Source: Emiliania huxleyi CCMP1516 (taxonomy: Eukaryota; Haptophyta; Isochrysidales; Noelaerhabdaceae). Taken from it: a stretch of DNA of 64,000 nucleotides. Each line of letters begins with the position of its first letter. The stretch's first letter is position 1. Under the pieces are notes generated by a model. The model saw nothing but the letters and a program-made list of their open reading frames with translations, was not told where the DNA came from and ran no database searches. Made by a program: the position numbers and the translations under genes. The stretch is from positions 321,455 to 385,454 of the forward strand of contig NW_005198965.1 of NCBI RefSeq assembly GCF_000372725.1, written 5' to 3'. This document shows, piece by piece, positions 21,228-32,300 of this stretch.

Positions 21228-21540
21228 GATCGACGACGAGAGTGGGACGGCCGCGAGGTGGCATGAAGGTTGCAGCGAGAATCGGCGAGAGACTGCGAAG
21301 AGAGATAGGAAGAGGCAGACTCCCTAGGGTGGGCGACGGATAGCGCACCACACACCTCTCCTTAAAATCCCTGTGTGGTGGCGGCGTGCCGTCCTCCCAT
21401 CCCTCCCTTGGGTTGTCTGTTTTCTTTCTTTCTTTCTTTCGAAGAAGAGAAGAAAGAAAACAGAAAATCCAAGGGAGGGATGGGAGGACGGCAGCCGGCT
21501 GCCGCCACCACAGAGGGATTTTAATTAATCCTCGATCGAC
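21228..21540. repeat. Repeat family A copy with large inverted arm
   Basis: A near full-length copy (about 21228-21440) of a dispersed element that ends in a (CTTT)n tail. It is followed after a few bases by an inverted partial copy (about 21450-21530), forming a stem of roughly 75 bp: left arm from TTAAAATCCCTGTGTGGTGG, right arm ending in CCACAGAGGGATTTTAA. Other copies are at 40250-40380, 47650-47875, 49320-49405 and 53795-54000, with fragments at 23362-23402, 36425-36487 and 61110-61180. No coding capacity. Confidence 0.85.
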
Positions 21541-21791
21541 CCAGCCCTAGCTGTATGAGCGTTTTCTTTCTTTTTTCGACACAGTGCGGACTGGCAGCCC
21601 TAGTCTGGACGATTCTTTTGTCAGATCGACACGAGATAGAATGAGAACGAATGCGATCGAATGAGATAGACAGATATAGCGCAAATATAGCGCCAGATAG
21701 CGCCCCACCCCCGCCGCTGCGGCGGGGCGCCCCGCCCCCCTCTCTCGCCGCGCGCCTGTGGCACCGTGCTCTCTCGCCTCACTACGACCGC

Positions 21792-22947
21792 CTAGATGGT
21801 GCCGACGGCTGCCTTCCACGCCCGGTGCTCCTCAGTGTTGAGGTCGAAGGTCAGCTTGAAGTCAGTCGGATCGGGCTTGTGGGGGCGGATCTGCTCGTAG
21901 CCTGCCTCCTCGCCGCCGAGGCGATCGGCCTCCTCGCAGGGTGAGGCAGAGAGCGCACAGCCTGGTTGCGCATCGAGCCACTCCTTGGACTTGTGCTTGT
22001 TGTCAAGCGCCAGCCGCCACCGCTTCTCGAGCGCGATCGCCATCGGGTTGCTCGCGTGCCTCCCCTTCCAGTGCGAGTACAGCTGCGACACGGCGCTCAC
22101 GCCATTGAGCACCGCGGTGGCTCTTCTTGCACGTGTCGAAGGGGCAGATGAGGACCATGGGGCTCGGGTGGTAGGCGGCGTTGCCCATCACCTTCTCCGT
22201 GAGGCCACGGCCCTCAAAATACTTGGCTCCGACCGCATGATGTCGCTCGAGGCGGGCTTCCACGAGCCGGTCACGTAGCTGCGCGTCGAGGCCGTCACGC
22301 CGTAGATGGAGCCTTTCAGCTCGTCGAGCTCGGTGGTGGAGGGAGGCCTCCTGCTTGCGCGTGCGCGGCTTGGACTTGGCCTTGAGCTTCTTGCCCACGT
22401 CCACAGCGCAGATCTCGACCTCGACCGTGACCTCCGTCTCGTCCACAAGCAGCTGGCCCAGCCGCTCGATCTGAAAGCGCGCGGTGGACAGCGTGGGCTG
22501 GTCGCGGACCTGGAAGAAGAGCGCCTGCTTGCCGCTGAACAGCACCTTGCCCTGCAGGCCGATCTTGACAGAGGTGGGAATCTCGAACCATTCGCGCAGG
22601 TACGGCTCGAGGCGGCCGCAATCCTCGGCCGTGACGATGGAGTCCACTCGCAGCTCCGGGGGGCAGCTTGCGAGCAGCGTAATGTCGAAGGTGTCCTCAT
22701 CGATCGGGTCGTCCTGCTTGATCAAGAAGCGCCACTGGAGCAGGGCCGCCTTGGCGGTAGCCGCCGTCTGCACGCGGGCCACCTTCCTTGCGGCGTTCTT
22801 CTGCTCCCGCTTGAGCTGGCGCTCCTCGCGATCATCGCGTTCGCGCTGCATGCGCTCCTCGCGCTCCGCCGAATCGGCCGCGGAGCGGAGGTGCGAAATC
22901 GAGGCGGCGCGGCCCCTGCGCGCAGCCTGTCCGGCCGGCGCGCGCAT
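21792..22947 (-). CDS. C2H2 zinc-finger-ended protein with frame switches
   Basis: The main frame starts at 22947 (MRAPAGQ) with a basic coiled stretch (MQRERDDREERQLKREQKNA) and a folded region (WRFLIKQDDPIDEDTFDITLL, SVKIGLQGKVLFSGKQALFF, VDETEVTVEVEICAVDVG). Coding sense then jumps frame near 22340 (ELDELKGSIYGVTAST), back near 22240 (AKYFEGRGLTEKVMGNAAY) and again near 22118, where ICPFDTCKK continues as LNGVSAVSQLYSHWKGRHASNP. Read across the last shift this is a C2H2 finger (C-x4-C ... H-x4-H). The distances are too short for introns, so single-base indels are likely: sequence error or recent decay. Stop at 21792. Family unknown; nucleic-acid binding is suggested by the finger and basic coil. 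Confidence 0.55.
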
Positions 22948-22977
22948 GGTTCCGTAGCCCGTCTAGTGCCTCACTGA

Positions 22978-23898
22978 CCGACTCCAGCGCCACGGTGTAC
23001 GTGGCCGGTGTGGTACTGGGACTGGGCAGCCTTGGGGCCGGCGGAGACCGCCGTCTAGCGGTCGCACTAGTCTCTTTTCGTTGTTCGACCTGCTTGTTCG
23101 ACGGTTGTTCGACTATGTTTTGAGCCTTAATTATTAATTAGTGTTTGGGTCTCTGAGGTCGATACTAGCGTCTGTAACTTGCCACAAGCGTGCTTTACAA
23201 AAGTCCAGCGGAGCGGGAGTCGCAGAACGGCCGTCCGCGCGCGCTGTGAACAGTGCCATGGTCGAACGTTGTTCGACGACGTCGAACACGTATCACGTAG
23301 CGAAAGAGAGACCGACGAGCAGGATCTTGTAAGGACGATCACAGCACACAGGGGAACGGGAAAAGAAAGAAAGAAAGAAAACAGACAACCCAGGGGAACG
23401 GGAGCCGATCGAGGGGTCCCGTACCATGCGGCATGCGGAATCGACCCTATCCAGTGTGCTCAAGTGCTCGAGTGCCGAAATTCTTCTTCCTGGGCGCGTG
23501 TGTTTGCTTGTGGTGGTGTGACTGCTCCTGTGGTGCGGGCGACGGCTTCTGGAAGCCGTCGCCCGCGCCTCGCCTGTCGCGTGAATCGTGTCTTGCGAGC
23601 TTCGAAAATTCTTCCTCTCGCACAACACTTAGGATGGGAACTAGCCGGGGCAGTCGGAGAAGGGGCAACTCCGTGCACTGACGGTCGGCCGTCAGAAAAC
23701 ACGCCTCCGTGGCTCGGGTTACACCAATCCTCGCTACCCAACGCGGCCAAAGCATATCCACCTCGAGAACCTCGAGAACACTTCGGATGTAAAATTCTTC
23801 CTCTCGCGTCACTCTCCTCAGGCGCCTGTCCTGCTGGCGGCCGCACCCATTCTTCTTCCGGCGCGCCGGAAGACTGCGTTGTTGCGTGTCCATCTCCA
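22978..23898. repeat. Intergenic, repeat-rich (families A, C, E)
   Basis: Holds a fragment of family A (23362-23402), a copy of family E (23408-23475; again at 53380-53440, sharing GGGGTCCCGTACCATGCGG) and a copy of family C (23637-23795; again at 25287-25465 and in part at 55452-55505, sharing CTCGCTACCCAACGCGGCCA). No gene is supported before 23899. Confidence 0.7.
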
Positions 23899-24405
23899 AT
23901 GCTGATTCGCCCGCCACTGGTTGCACGGCCGCCACCGCCCGTCGCGCGAAGCTCGGTGCTATGCCGGGATCAGCAGTCGCTCGACCAGCAGGCGCTACTT
24001 GGCGACGCGTTTGTAAGCATGATTTATGGGGCTGTCCAGGGAGTGGTCGACGCGGTCCTCTCTCCCCTCGCCGATGCCGAGCCGGAGCTCTTCACCTCTA
24101 CGGAGCGGCTGCCGGCTCCGGCCGCTCAGGGCGCCGCACTCGCTCTCACCTGGGTCGCCGCCGCGCTCCTTCTGCGCCTGTACGACCCGTCGCTCACGCG
24201 AGGCGACGCGGCGCAGGCCGGCACCGCCTGTATCGCCACGTGGGCAGGAGCGGTCGCGCTCGCGGAGGGTGGACTGCTCCTCCTCTCCAGCGCCGGGATC
24301 GGCCCTGGCCCGCTGGATGTTGCAGAGCTCGGCTTCCTCACGGGGTCGCTGAGCGTGCTCGCGGGCTGGCGATGGATCCTGTGGCGGACGGTCGGTGGAG
24401 GCTAA
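23899..24405 (+). CDS. Multi-pass plastid-type membrane protein, unknown
   Basis: 168 aa from the ATG at 23899; the frame is open far upstream, but that part runs through dispersed repeats. The N-terminus (MLIRPPLVARPPPPVARSSV) is a plausible transit region without acidic residues. Three or four membrane segments follow: ALALTWVAAALLLRLY, TACIATWAGAVALAEGGLLL and LGFLTGSLSVLAGWRWILW. The motif GDAFVSMIYGAVQGVVDAV precedes them. I recall similar uncharacterised plastid membrane proteins in photosynthetic stramenopiles and haptophytes, but name no family. Start and targeting are inferred. Confidence 0.6.
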   Translation: MLIRPPLVARPPPPVARSSVLCRDQQSLDQQALLGDAFVSMIYGAVQGVVDAVLSPLADAEPELFTSTERLPAPAAQGAALALTWVAAALLLRLYDPSLTRGDAAQAGTACIATWAGAVALAEGGLLLLSSAGIGPGPLDVAELGFLTGSLSVLAGWRWILWRTVGGG

Positions 24406-26341
24406 CAGGGTCTCGGTCATTTACGCTTTTCCACAACAATCAACATATAATAAGCAGGAAGTGACGCCTCGAGCCGGTCCGATCGGCTCAGCCACTACAA
24501 CATGTACACACTCGACGAGGAGCACTGAAATCTCTCTCGCGCACACGACGATCCGTGTACCCCGGACGCGCGCGGGGCCCGCGGGCCGCGGGCGTGTGTA
24601 TAACGTACTGGTCTCAGTGTACTGACGTAGCGGTGTATACCAGGGTATAACGTACACATAAACGCACCACCCCGGGCCCGAAATCGCACAGAGACAGTCA
24701 CGCAACACGGGGTCCCAGCGTCCCAGGGAAGGCGAGCAAAAACCTTATCACGCGCGCTAGACGCCGACTCGGAGGCCACCCACCGGTCAGGCGCGCAGCC
24801 GGAGAGAGAGGGAGGCGCTCAATCGCCGCACGCGGCGAGCGCCTCCAAAACGTACACAGGTTACGCGGTGTTGCGACAGAATACACACACCGATACGCAC
24901 CGAAGGTAAGGAATTAATTACTATCAAAATAAGTCGTGCTCGGCAGCCGCTACCGCAGCAGCTTCCGCGGCGTATAGCATTCCCTCTTCGCGTGCCTCAG
25001 CATCCTCGACGGCAATAATAGCGTCAATCACAGCCCCACTCTTCCCTTCGCATAGCGGCCACTCTTCGGATCGCTGGTCGAGCGACCCGGGGGATGCCCC
25101 GCGCGCCTGACCCAGGCGCGAGAAACGAATCTGCGAGGCGCGGCCGCTCATGCGGCCCGATGGGGAGGAGCGGGGCGGACTACGGGGATCGGCTTCTTAC
25201 GCAGCCCTTCCTTGCAGCGAGCCCCCCCCCAACCCACCCGCGCTAGGTCTCGGGTTTGACGCATGGGGTCACTCCCGCGAAACTCGTGAACTAGCCGGGG
25301 CAGTCGGAGAAGGGGCAACTCCGTGCACTGACGGTCGGCCGTCAGAAACCACGCCTGCGTGGATCGCGTCACACCAATCCTCGCTACCCAACGCAACAAA
25401 CAAATCTCTCTCTCTCTCTCTCTCTCTCCCAACGCGGCCAAAGGATATCAACCTCGAGAACCTCGAGCCTGAATGACTCGGCCGTGATGATCCATCCGTT
25501 CGGCGAGTTCCTCCTCGGTCATTGGAACGCACCTTGTTAGTGCCAGCGCGCGCCAGTCCCGTGCCCAGTGTTCCGCACTTGGAGCACTTGGAGTGCAGTC
25601 GGCAACCGCACACCCAGGGCCGGGGAGCTGAGAAGCGCACCCAGCGGGCCGGATGATTGGCATCGGGTTGCGGGCAAGAGAGCCCTAGCCCAGGGGGTGC
25701 GCGTTCGCAGGGAAAGGGCCGTAAAGTAAACACGGGTCTCCGAGGGTTAGTCCGCGCTCCAGGTTTCCCCTAGCAGCGGAGCGCCCCCTCTACTCGGAGC
25801 TAATAAACACCAGACACGCACACGACGTACATCCTCACTCGACGTCACCCCTCGAGGCTTCCCGGTCTGGCCTCCCCCCCCTCGGTCTGGAGGGGCCCTC
25901 TTATCCCCTCGGTCCTCCCCCCACTCGCTTTCCGCTGGTTGGGCAACGGATGCGGGGCCCGACCCCCCCTCCTAGCCTTTTTCGGCCGCGGCCCCGCCGC
26001 CGTCTCGCCCACTCTGCCTGCTCCTGTTGACTCCACCTCCGGTGGTCCCATGCCCAACTCCTCGGGCGAGGGCGGCGGCACTGGATCGCCACGCCGCCCC
26101 TCCCCGTGAAGTGAGGCCGGCTCTCTTCGGTCGAGGACTCGTGCCCGCCCCCGCGGTCTCTCTATCGTCCTCGGCTCGTCCGTACGTCCCGATTCTACCC
26201 GCAGAGGCCGCGTCAGCTCGTCTCTCACCTCCTCCGACAGCTGACCCCAAGCCCCCCCTCCGCGCTCCTAATTCTTTTCGCGCTGGGCCGCGCCTTGCTT
26301 GATATCTATCTTATCAGCACCTTCCCCTCCACCGCCCGTCG
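24406..26341. repeat. Intergenic with repeat families C and B in tandem
   Basis: Family C occupies 25287-25465, including a (CT)n run, followed closely by family B at 25576-25710. The end of B (25625-25712) is closely similar to the 3' coding end of the gene at 18896-19477. The remaining DNA (24406-25280 and 25720-26341) shows no supported gene. 25840-26300 is C/G-rich and probably the upstream region of the ferlin gene. Confidence 0.65.
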
Positions 26342-29300
26342 ATGGCGGAGCCTCCATTCCACCCGTCGATCTCCGAGGAGGTAGCGATGACGGCCACACG
26401 CTTGCGTGCCCGCTACGGCGCTGTTCCTACGGAGGAGGCACGAGACGACGACGATGAGAGCCCGACTGCCTCGCTGCTAGGCGGCACGGCAGTGGCGTCT
26501 GATGCATCGCGGGTGTCCGAGGAGCTCAGCTCTAGATCGTTCGGCCTCGGCGGCGGTCTGGCCACTGGACCCACGTCGCCAGTGCCCGTCTCGGCAGAGA
26601 AGGCCAAGCGGCTCGCTCACCTCCGCCAGAAGTACCGTCAGCAGGACTCCGCGCCGGACCTGTCACACGCGGCCGGGCAGAGCCCGCCATCCTCGCTCAG
26701 CGTCGACGTCCGCTCGGTGCGAATCGACCTGGGGCCGCGCGGCAGCGGCCGCGCCGTCGAGCGGAGAGAGTCGTTCCTACGGCAAGGCTCCGGTGGCAAG
26801 TCGGCCGCCTCGTCGAGCGACGCGTATGAGCTGACGCCGCGCTGGTCGGCCTACTCCCTCCCGGCGGGCGTGCACCCCTCCTCGCTCGTCCTCGTCAAAG
26901 ACTTTTGGAATGCGAAGCTCGGCCAGCTCACCATCCACGCGGGGCAGGCCTGGGCCGACGAGGCGGAGCGAGGACCGCAGTTCACCGCTTTCCGTGCCGA
27001 CGTGCCGCCCGCCGGCGGAGCCGCGCCGCCGCCCGACGGCGCGGTGGCGGTGTACGACTTTTGGAATCCCAACCTGCGCCAGCTCACCTTCCACACCGGC
27101 GGGCCACGCCAGGGCGAGGAGCGGCACAGCGTACAGTTCTACGCCTACCCGGCGGACGGCGGCGCGAGCCCGCCGCAGGGCACGGTGGCGGTGTATGAGT
27201 ACTTCAACACAAAGCTGCGCCGCGTGACCGCACACCCGGGAGGCCCGTGGCCCGACGAGACGCGCGGCGCGCATGACGTCCTCTTCCATGCGCTTCCCGC
27301 AGAGCCGCCCGCGCCGCCACCGCCGTCGCCGCCGCCGCCAGCCCCAGCCGGCGGCGCTTGCGCCGCTTGCGCCGCCTCCTCTGCCGCGGCCGGCTCGGGA
27401 TCGGGGCGCGAGGCGCAGGGCGAGGGCGAGTGGGAGGCGGAGCACGAGGTGGAGGTCTTCGAGAACGAGCGCTGGAGCTCCGTGCGCTCCGAGTGGGGCT
27501 CGTTCAACTCACCGCCCACAGCACTCTCGTCCGAGACGCTTGCCGAGGCGCCTCCGAGAGACTTGGTGTAGGCTCGAACCACCTCATGGTCACAGACCCC
27601 CCGCACTTCTGCGCTCGGCTCGGCGCGAGCCTGGGCGCCAAGCTCGAGCAGGTGCAGTGCCCCGCCCACCGCGGCTGGCGGGCGGGCGAGGGGTGGATCA
27701 AGGATCGCACCCCGGCGGCGCGCGGCGGTACCGACAATGAGGGCTGGTTCTACGCGCAGCTCTTCTCCTCCTTCGACGCGGCGCTCGCGCAGGGCAAGAC
27801 CAACCCGTCGAGCCGGCGCATGTTCTGCCGGCGGCGGCGCTGGTACCGCCGCACTTCGCCGCTGCGCGCTGACGAGCGGCGCTCGTCGGTGGAGAGCAGG
27901 CACACGCTGGTGGTGCGGAGTGTGCCCAAGGAGCTGGCGGTGCCGGGCGAGTACAGCCGCTCGCTCCTCCTCTCCGAGGTTGCGTGGCGCGGCTTCGTCG
28001 GCAGGTACGTGGTGCAGACGGGCGCCAACTGGTTCCAGAGGTACTACGTCCTGCTCCGGCCGGGCGTGGCGCGGCTGAGGGAGCGAGCGGACGGCAGCTT
28101 GCCGCCGCCAGAGGCTTCCGCCTTCCCTCCTCCTCTCCCGCCCTCCTCCCTCCTCCCGCCCTCCTCCCTCCTCCCGCCCTCCTCCCTCCTCCCGCCCTCC
28201 TCCCTCCTCCCGCCCTCCTCCCTCCTCCCGCCCTCCTCCCTCCTCCCGCCCTCCTCCTCTGCCGCCCTCCTCCCTCCTCCCGCCCTCCTCCCTCCTCCCG
28301 CCCTCCTCCCTCCTCCCGCCCTCCTCCCTCCTCCCGCCCTCCTCCCTCCTCCCGCCCTCCTCCTGCCGTCGGGCCACCGCCTCACGGAGGTGCTGTCGCC
28401 CGACCACCAGGCGCTGCTGCTGCAGCTGTCGGGCGAGCCACGCGTCGCCGCCGTCGGCGACGGCAGCGACGGCAGCCCCCTCCGCAGCCCAAACATCACG
28501 CGAGGCACCGCTCTCCTCGCGGCGTCGTTGCTCTCGCCAAGCTCGTCGGGGGTGAGCCGCGAGAGAGAGGCCATTGAAAGGTCGCCTCCTCGCACCACCC
28601 TCGGCGACCCGCGCCTCGCCTCGTCCTCGCCCTCCAGGTGAGCTGCGAGAGGTCGTGGACGGTGGGCGCCGGTGCGCAGGTTCTCGACCGCGGCACGATG
28701 GAGCAGCCGTGTCGCTTCGCGCTGCGGCTGCCCGGCGACAGCGAACTCGCCTTCAACACCTCGACGCCTGAGCGCAAGGCGGCACTCACAAAGACGCTGC
28801 GGGCCGCGATCGGCAAGGCGAGCGAGATCGCGGCCGGGATGGGAGAGCTCGACATGTCGGCGCTCCTGTCGGAGAACCGGCGGCTCGAGGCGGCGGCAGT
28901 GGAGGAGGCGGCGCGCGCGGCGGAGGAGGAGGCGGAGGAGGCGGAGGAGACGACGCGGCTGATGACGGGGCGGGGCGGGCGTGCGCGCGAGGTGCTTCTC
29001 GTCACGGTGTACGAGGCGGTCAAGCTGCGCAACGCCGACGCCAACTCGGCCTTCTTCAAGGACGACAAGAGCGACCCGTACGCCGCGGTGACCGTCACGC
29101 CGACGCGCGGCCGCGCCATCACGCGCAAGACGCACTGGCTCGAGAACAACCTCGACCCGGCCTGGTACGCGTTCCCGAACGGCAAGCCCGCGACGGCCGA
29201 AGACGCGGCGGCGGGCCGCGCCACGGAGGGCGTGACGCTTGAGTTCCGGCCAGTCAGCTCGGGCGCCGCGACGCTGCGCGTGCTGCTGCGCGACCACAAC

Positions 29301-32300
29301 GCGCTCACTTCCGACGAGGACCTCGGCTCCGTCTCGCTCCCGCTCCGCCAGCTGCCGTGGAAGGGCGAGGCCGAACTGCAGCGGTGGTTCACGCTCTCGT
29401 CGCAGGGCGCGGTCCGGCTCGGGCTGCGCTGGCTGTACGGCGAGCTGGCGGTCGTGCGCGGCGAGACGCACGACGCGCCCAACCTGAAGCGCACCCTCGC
29501 GCCGCTCCCCGCCTCGATGCGCGTCAAGTCGGACAAGTGGAGCGCCGCAGAGGCGGCGGCGGCCGCCGAGGGGAGAGGCGTCGGCGCGAGCGAGGAGCGG
29601 CCGCCCACGGGCGAGTACACGCTGCTCGTCTACGTGGCGGAGGCGCGCGACGTGCAGGGCCGCGACGCCAACGGGATGGCGGACTGCGCGCTCTTCGTCG
29701 ATGCGCTCGACGCGACGGAGCGGACCCGGTGCGTGCCGTCGACCCGCAACCCGCTCTTCGACCAGACGCTCTTCTTCTCGCGCAAGGAGACGGACGGCGC
29801 CTACCTGACGCGCCGCTCCGTCGCCTTCTCGCTGTACGACATGAACACGCTCGCGCGCAAGGCGCTCATCGGCAGCTTCTCGCTCGACCTCCTCGAGGTC
29901 TTCTACGCGCCCGAGCGCACGCTCCGCTCGGCGTGGCTCGGCCTCGCCCACCCGCACAGGAGCGAGGTGCAGGCCTTCGTGCGCGTCTCGCTGCAGATGG
30001 TGGCGCCCGGCGACGCCCTTCGCCCGATGGGCCGCTTCGGCCCAAGCCCCGTCCCGGGCTCTCCAGCCGCTGCGCGGGCCTCGGCCGCCTCAGTCGCCTC
30101 GAGCACTGCGGCGGGCGCGGCTGCGGCGGGCGGCGAGGCTGCTGGCGAGGCTGCTGGCGAGGCCGCCGGCGAGGCTGCTGGCGAGGCTGGCGACGAGGCT
30201 GACGAGGGCAGCGTCGTGCTGATGCCTCCGTCGGTGCCGCAGCGCATCGTCTTTTTGGTGGTGTCGCTGCGGCGGGCCGAGGGGCTGGTGCCCAGCCAGA
30301 GCAGCAAGAGCCTGCTCGGCGGCCGGCGCGAGGGCATGGACGCGTACGTGCGCGTCTCCTTCAACGGGCACCGCGTCCGCACCAGCCCGGTCTCGTCGCG
30401 CAACCCGGCCATCCTGACTGAGTTCTGGCTCCCGGTCGTCGAGCCCACTTGCGGCAACCTGATCACCCTCGCCGTCGCCGACGCGTCGGCGGGCTCGGCC
30501 GCGGGCGGGCTGGTCGCGTCGACCGTCCTCTCCTTCGCCGACGTGCCCGCGGACGCGGAGCCAGAGTACCGCTGGCTGCAGCTCTACTCCCCCTTCTCCA
30601 AGCGGCACACCTCCACCGCCGCCGCGTCGGGCTCGGCGGTCGGCGCGGCGCCCGCGCCCCCAGACGCTGCCGAGAGCTCGGACAACGGCGGCGGAGGCGG
30701 CGAGGAGGCGGCGGGCGAGGCGGCGGGCGAGGGGGTCGCGCGGGCGCACGCGGCGACCCAGGCGCGCGGCGAGCCGCTCGGCTGGTGGCGCGGCGCGTTG
30801 CTCCTCGGCCTCAACCGCGCGCCTTCCGAGCCGGCCCTCGAGCTGCGCAACATCCCGTACGTGCGCGATCTGCCGCCCTCGCAGGCGGGCGCCTTTGGCT
30901 CCGACCACGGCGAGCCAGACACGGACGAGTACGCGCTGCGCGCCGCGGTGCTAGTCGGCTCCGACACCCTCGCGGGCAAGCGGCTCTGCGTCTCGCTCCA
31001 CTGGGGCCCGTATGTCTGGCTGTCGCCGACCGCGCAGGCCGACGCGGGCTCCCTCGTCGAGTGGTACGCCGAGCTCCGCCCGACCGGCTCGCGCGACCTC
31101 AAGGTCTCGCTCCCGGCGGTGGAGATCTCGGACCAGCTGCCAGACGTGCTCGTGTACCTCTGCCACGACACGCGCCCCTCGAACGCCCTCTCCGCCGCCC
31201 TCGACGCGGCGGACCTCTCCCTCGACCGCGGCCTTAAGCGCGTCGGCTTCCTCCGCCTCTCCGCGCCGCAGCTGCTCGCCGCCCGCGGCCAGATGGAGCC
31301 CGCCTGGGAGCTGCTCGACGGCTACGACTCGGGCGCGTTTGGCGCCGGCGCACGCATCCCGTCGCTCCGGCTCTGCGTTGGCATCGCGCCGGTGGAACGG
31401 CCCGAGCCCGAGTACGTCGAGGCGGCGCAGGCGCCGCGCGGCTGGACGGCTCGAGATGCGAGATGCAGCCGAGACCCAGCAGAGAGTGGGTTCCCTCTAG
31501 GCGCTGCGCGGTTTCACGCTGCCGCCACCGAGCATCAAGCTGCCGCTCGAGCTCCGGCTGCACCTCTTCCAGGCGCGGAGGCTGCCCTCGGCGCCCGACA
31601 CGTACGCGCGCCTCTCCTTCATGGGGCACTCTGTCAAGAGCGACACCGTGTACGGTTCGAGCAACCCGCACTGGTACAAGACGCTGCGGCTCGAGGTGTA
31701 CTCGCTCGAGCCGGAGACGGCACCCGACGCCGTGCTCTCTCTCCACGCCAAGGGCGGCCGTCTGCTCGGCATGGTGCGCTTCCGGCCGGCGGACGCGCTG
31801 GTGCTCGACTACTCGCGCGACGAGCAGCCGCCGCTGCCGGAGCCGCGCTGGCACGCCCTCGAGCCACGCGGCGGCGTCGGCGGCGGCGGCGGCGAGGAGG
31901 TCCTGCTCGTGCTCCAGCTCCTCTCGCTGGGCGGCGCCGCCGGCTCCGCCGCCGGCTCGTCGCCGCCGATGCCGATGCTCCGGCCGAGCAGCCGGCGCGC
32001 GTTCGTGCAGCTCATCGTCCTGGGCTTGCGCGAGCTGCAGCCGCACCACCAGCCCGCGGCGCGCAAGCCGTGCCTCGCCCTCTCCACCGGCGAGTCGGAC
32101 CGCGTCGACGCGGTCCGCAGGACGTCGCGCTCCAACACGCCGTCGGCGCGCAACCCCAACTTTTGCGAGCAAGTGCTGGTGCCGGTGGACTTGCCGGACA
32201 ACCACATCTTTTGCCCCAGCCTCGAGGCGCGCGTGCTCGACGAGCTTTTCGGCGGCGTCGCCGCCCTCACGCTCGGCGTCGCCTCGGTCGACTTCTCGGC

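Noticed and set aside
28129-28366. Regular repeats considered as a CRISPR array
   Set aside because: The 18-bp units are contiguous without unique spacers and lie inside a eukaryotic coding frame.
27145-28407. Minus-strand frame with repeated R-R-E-E-G-G
   Set aside because: It is the complement of the ferlin P-P-S-S-L-L repeat array and has no other content.
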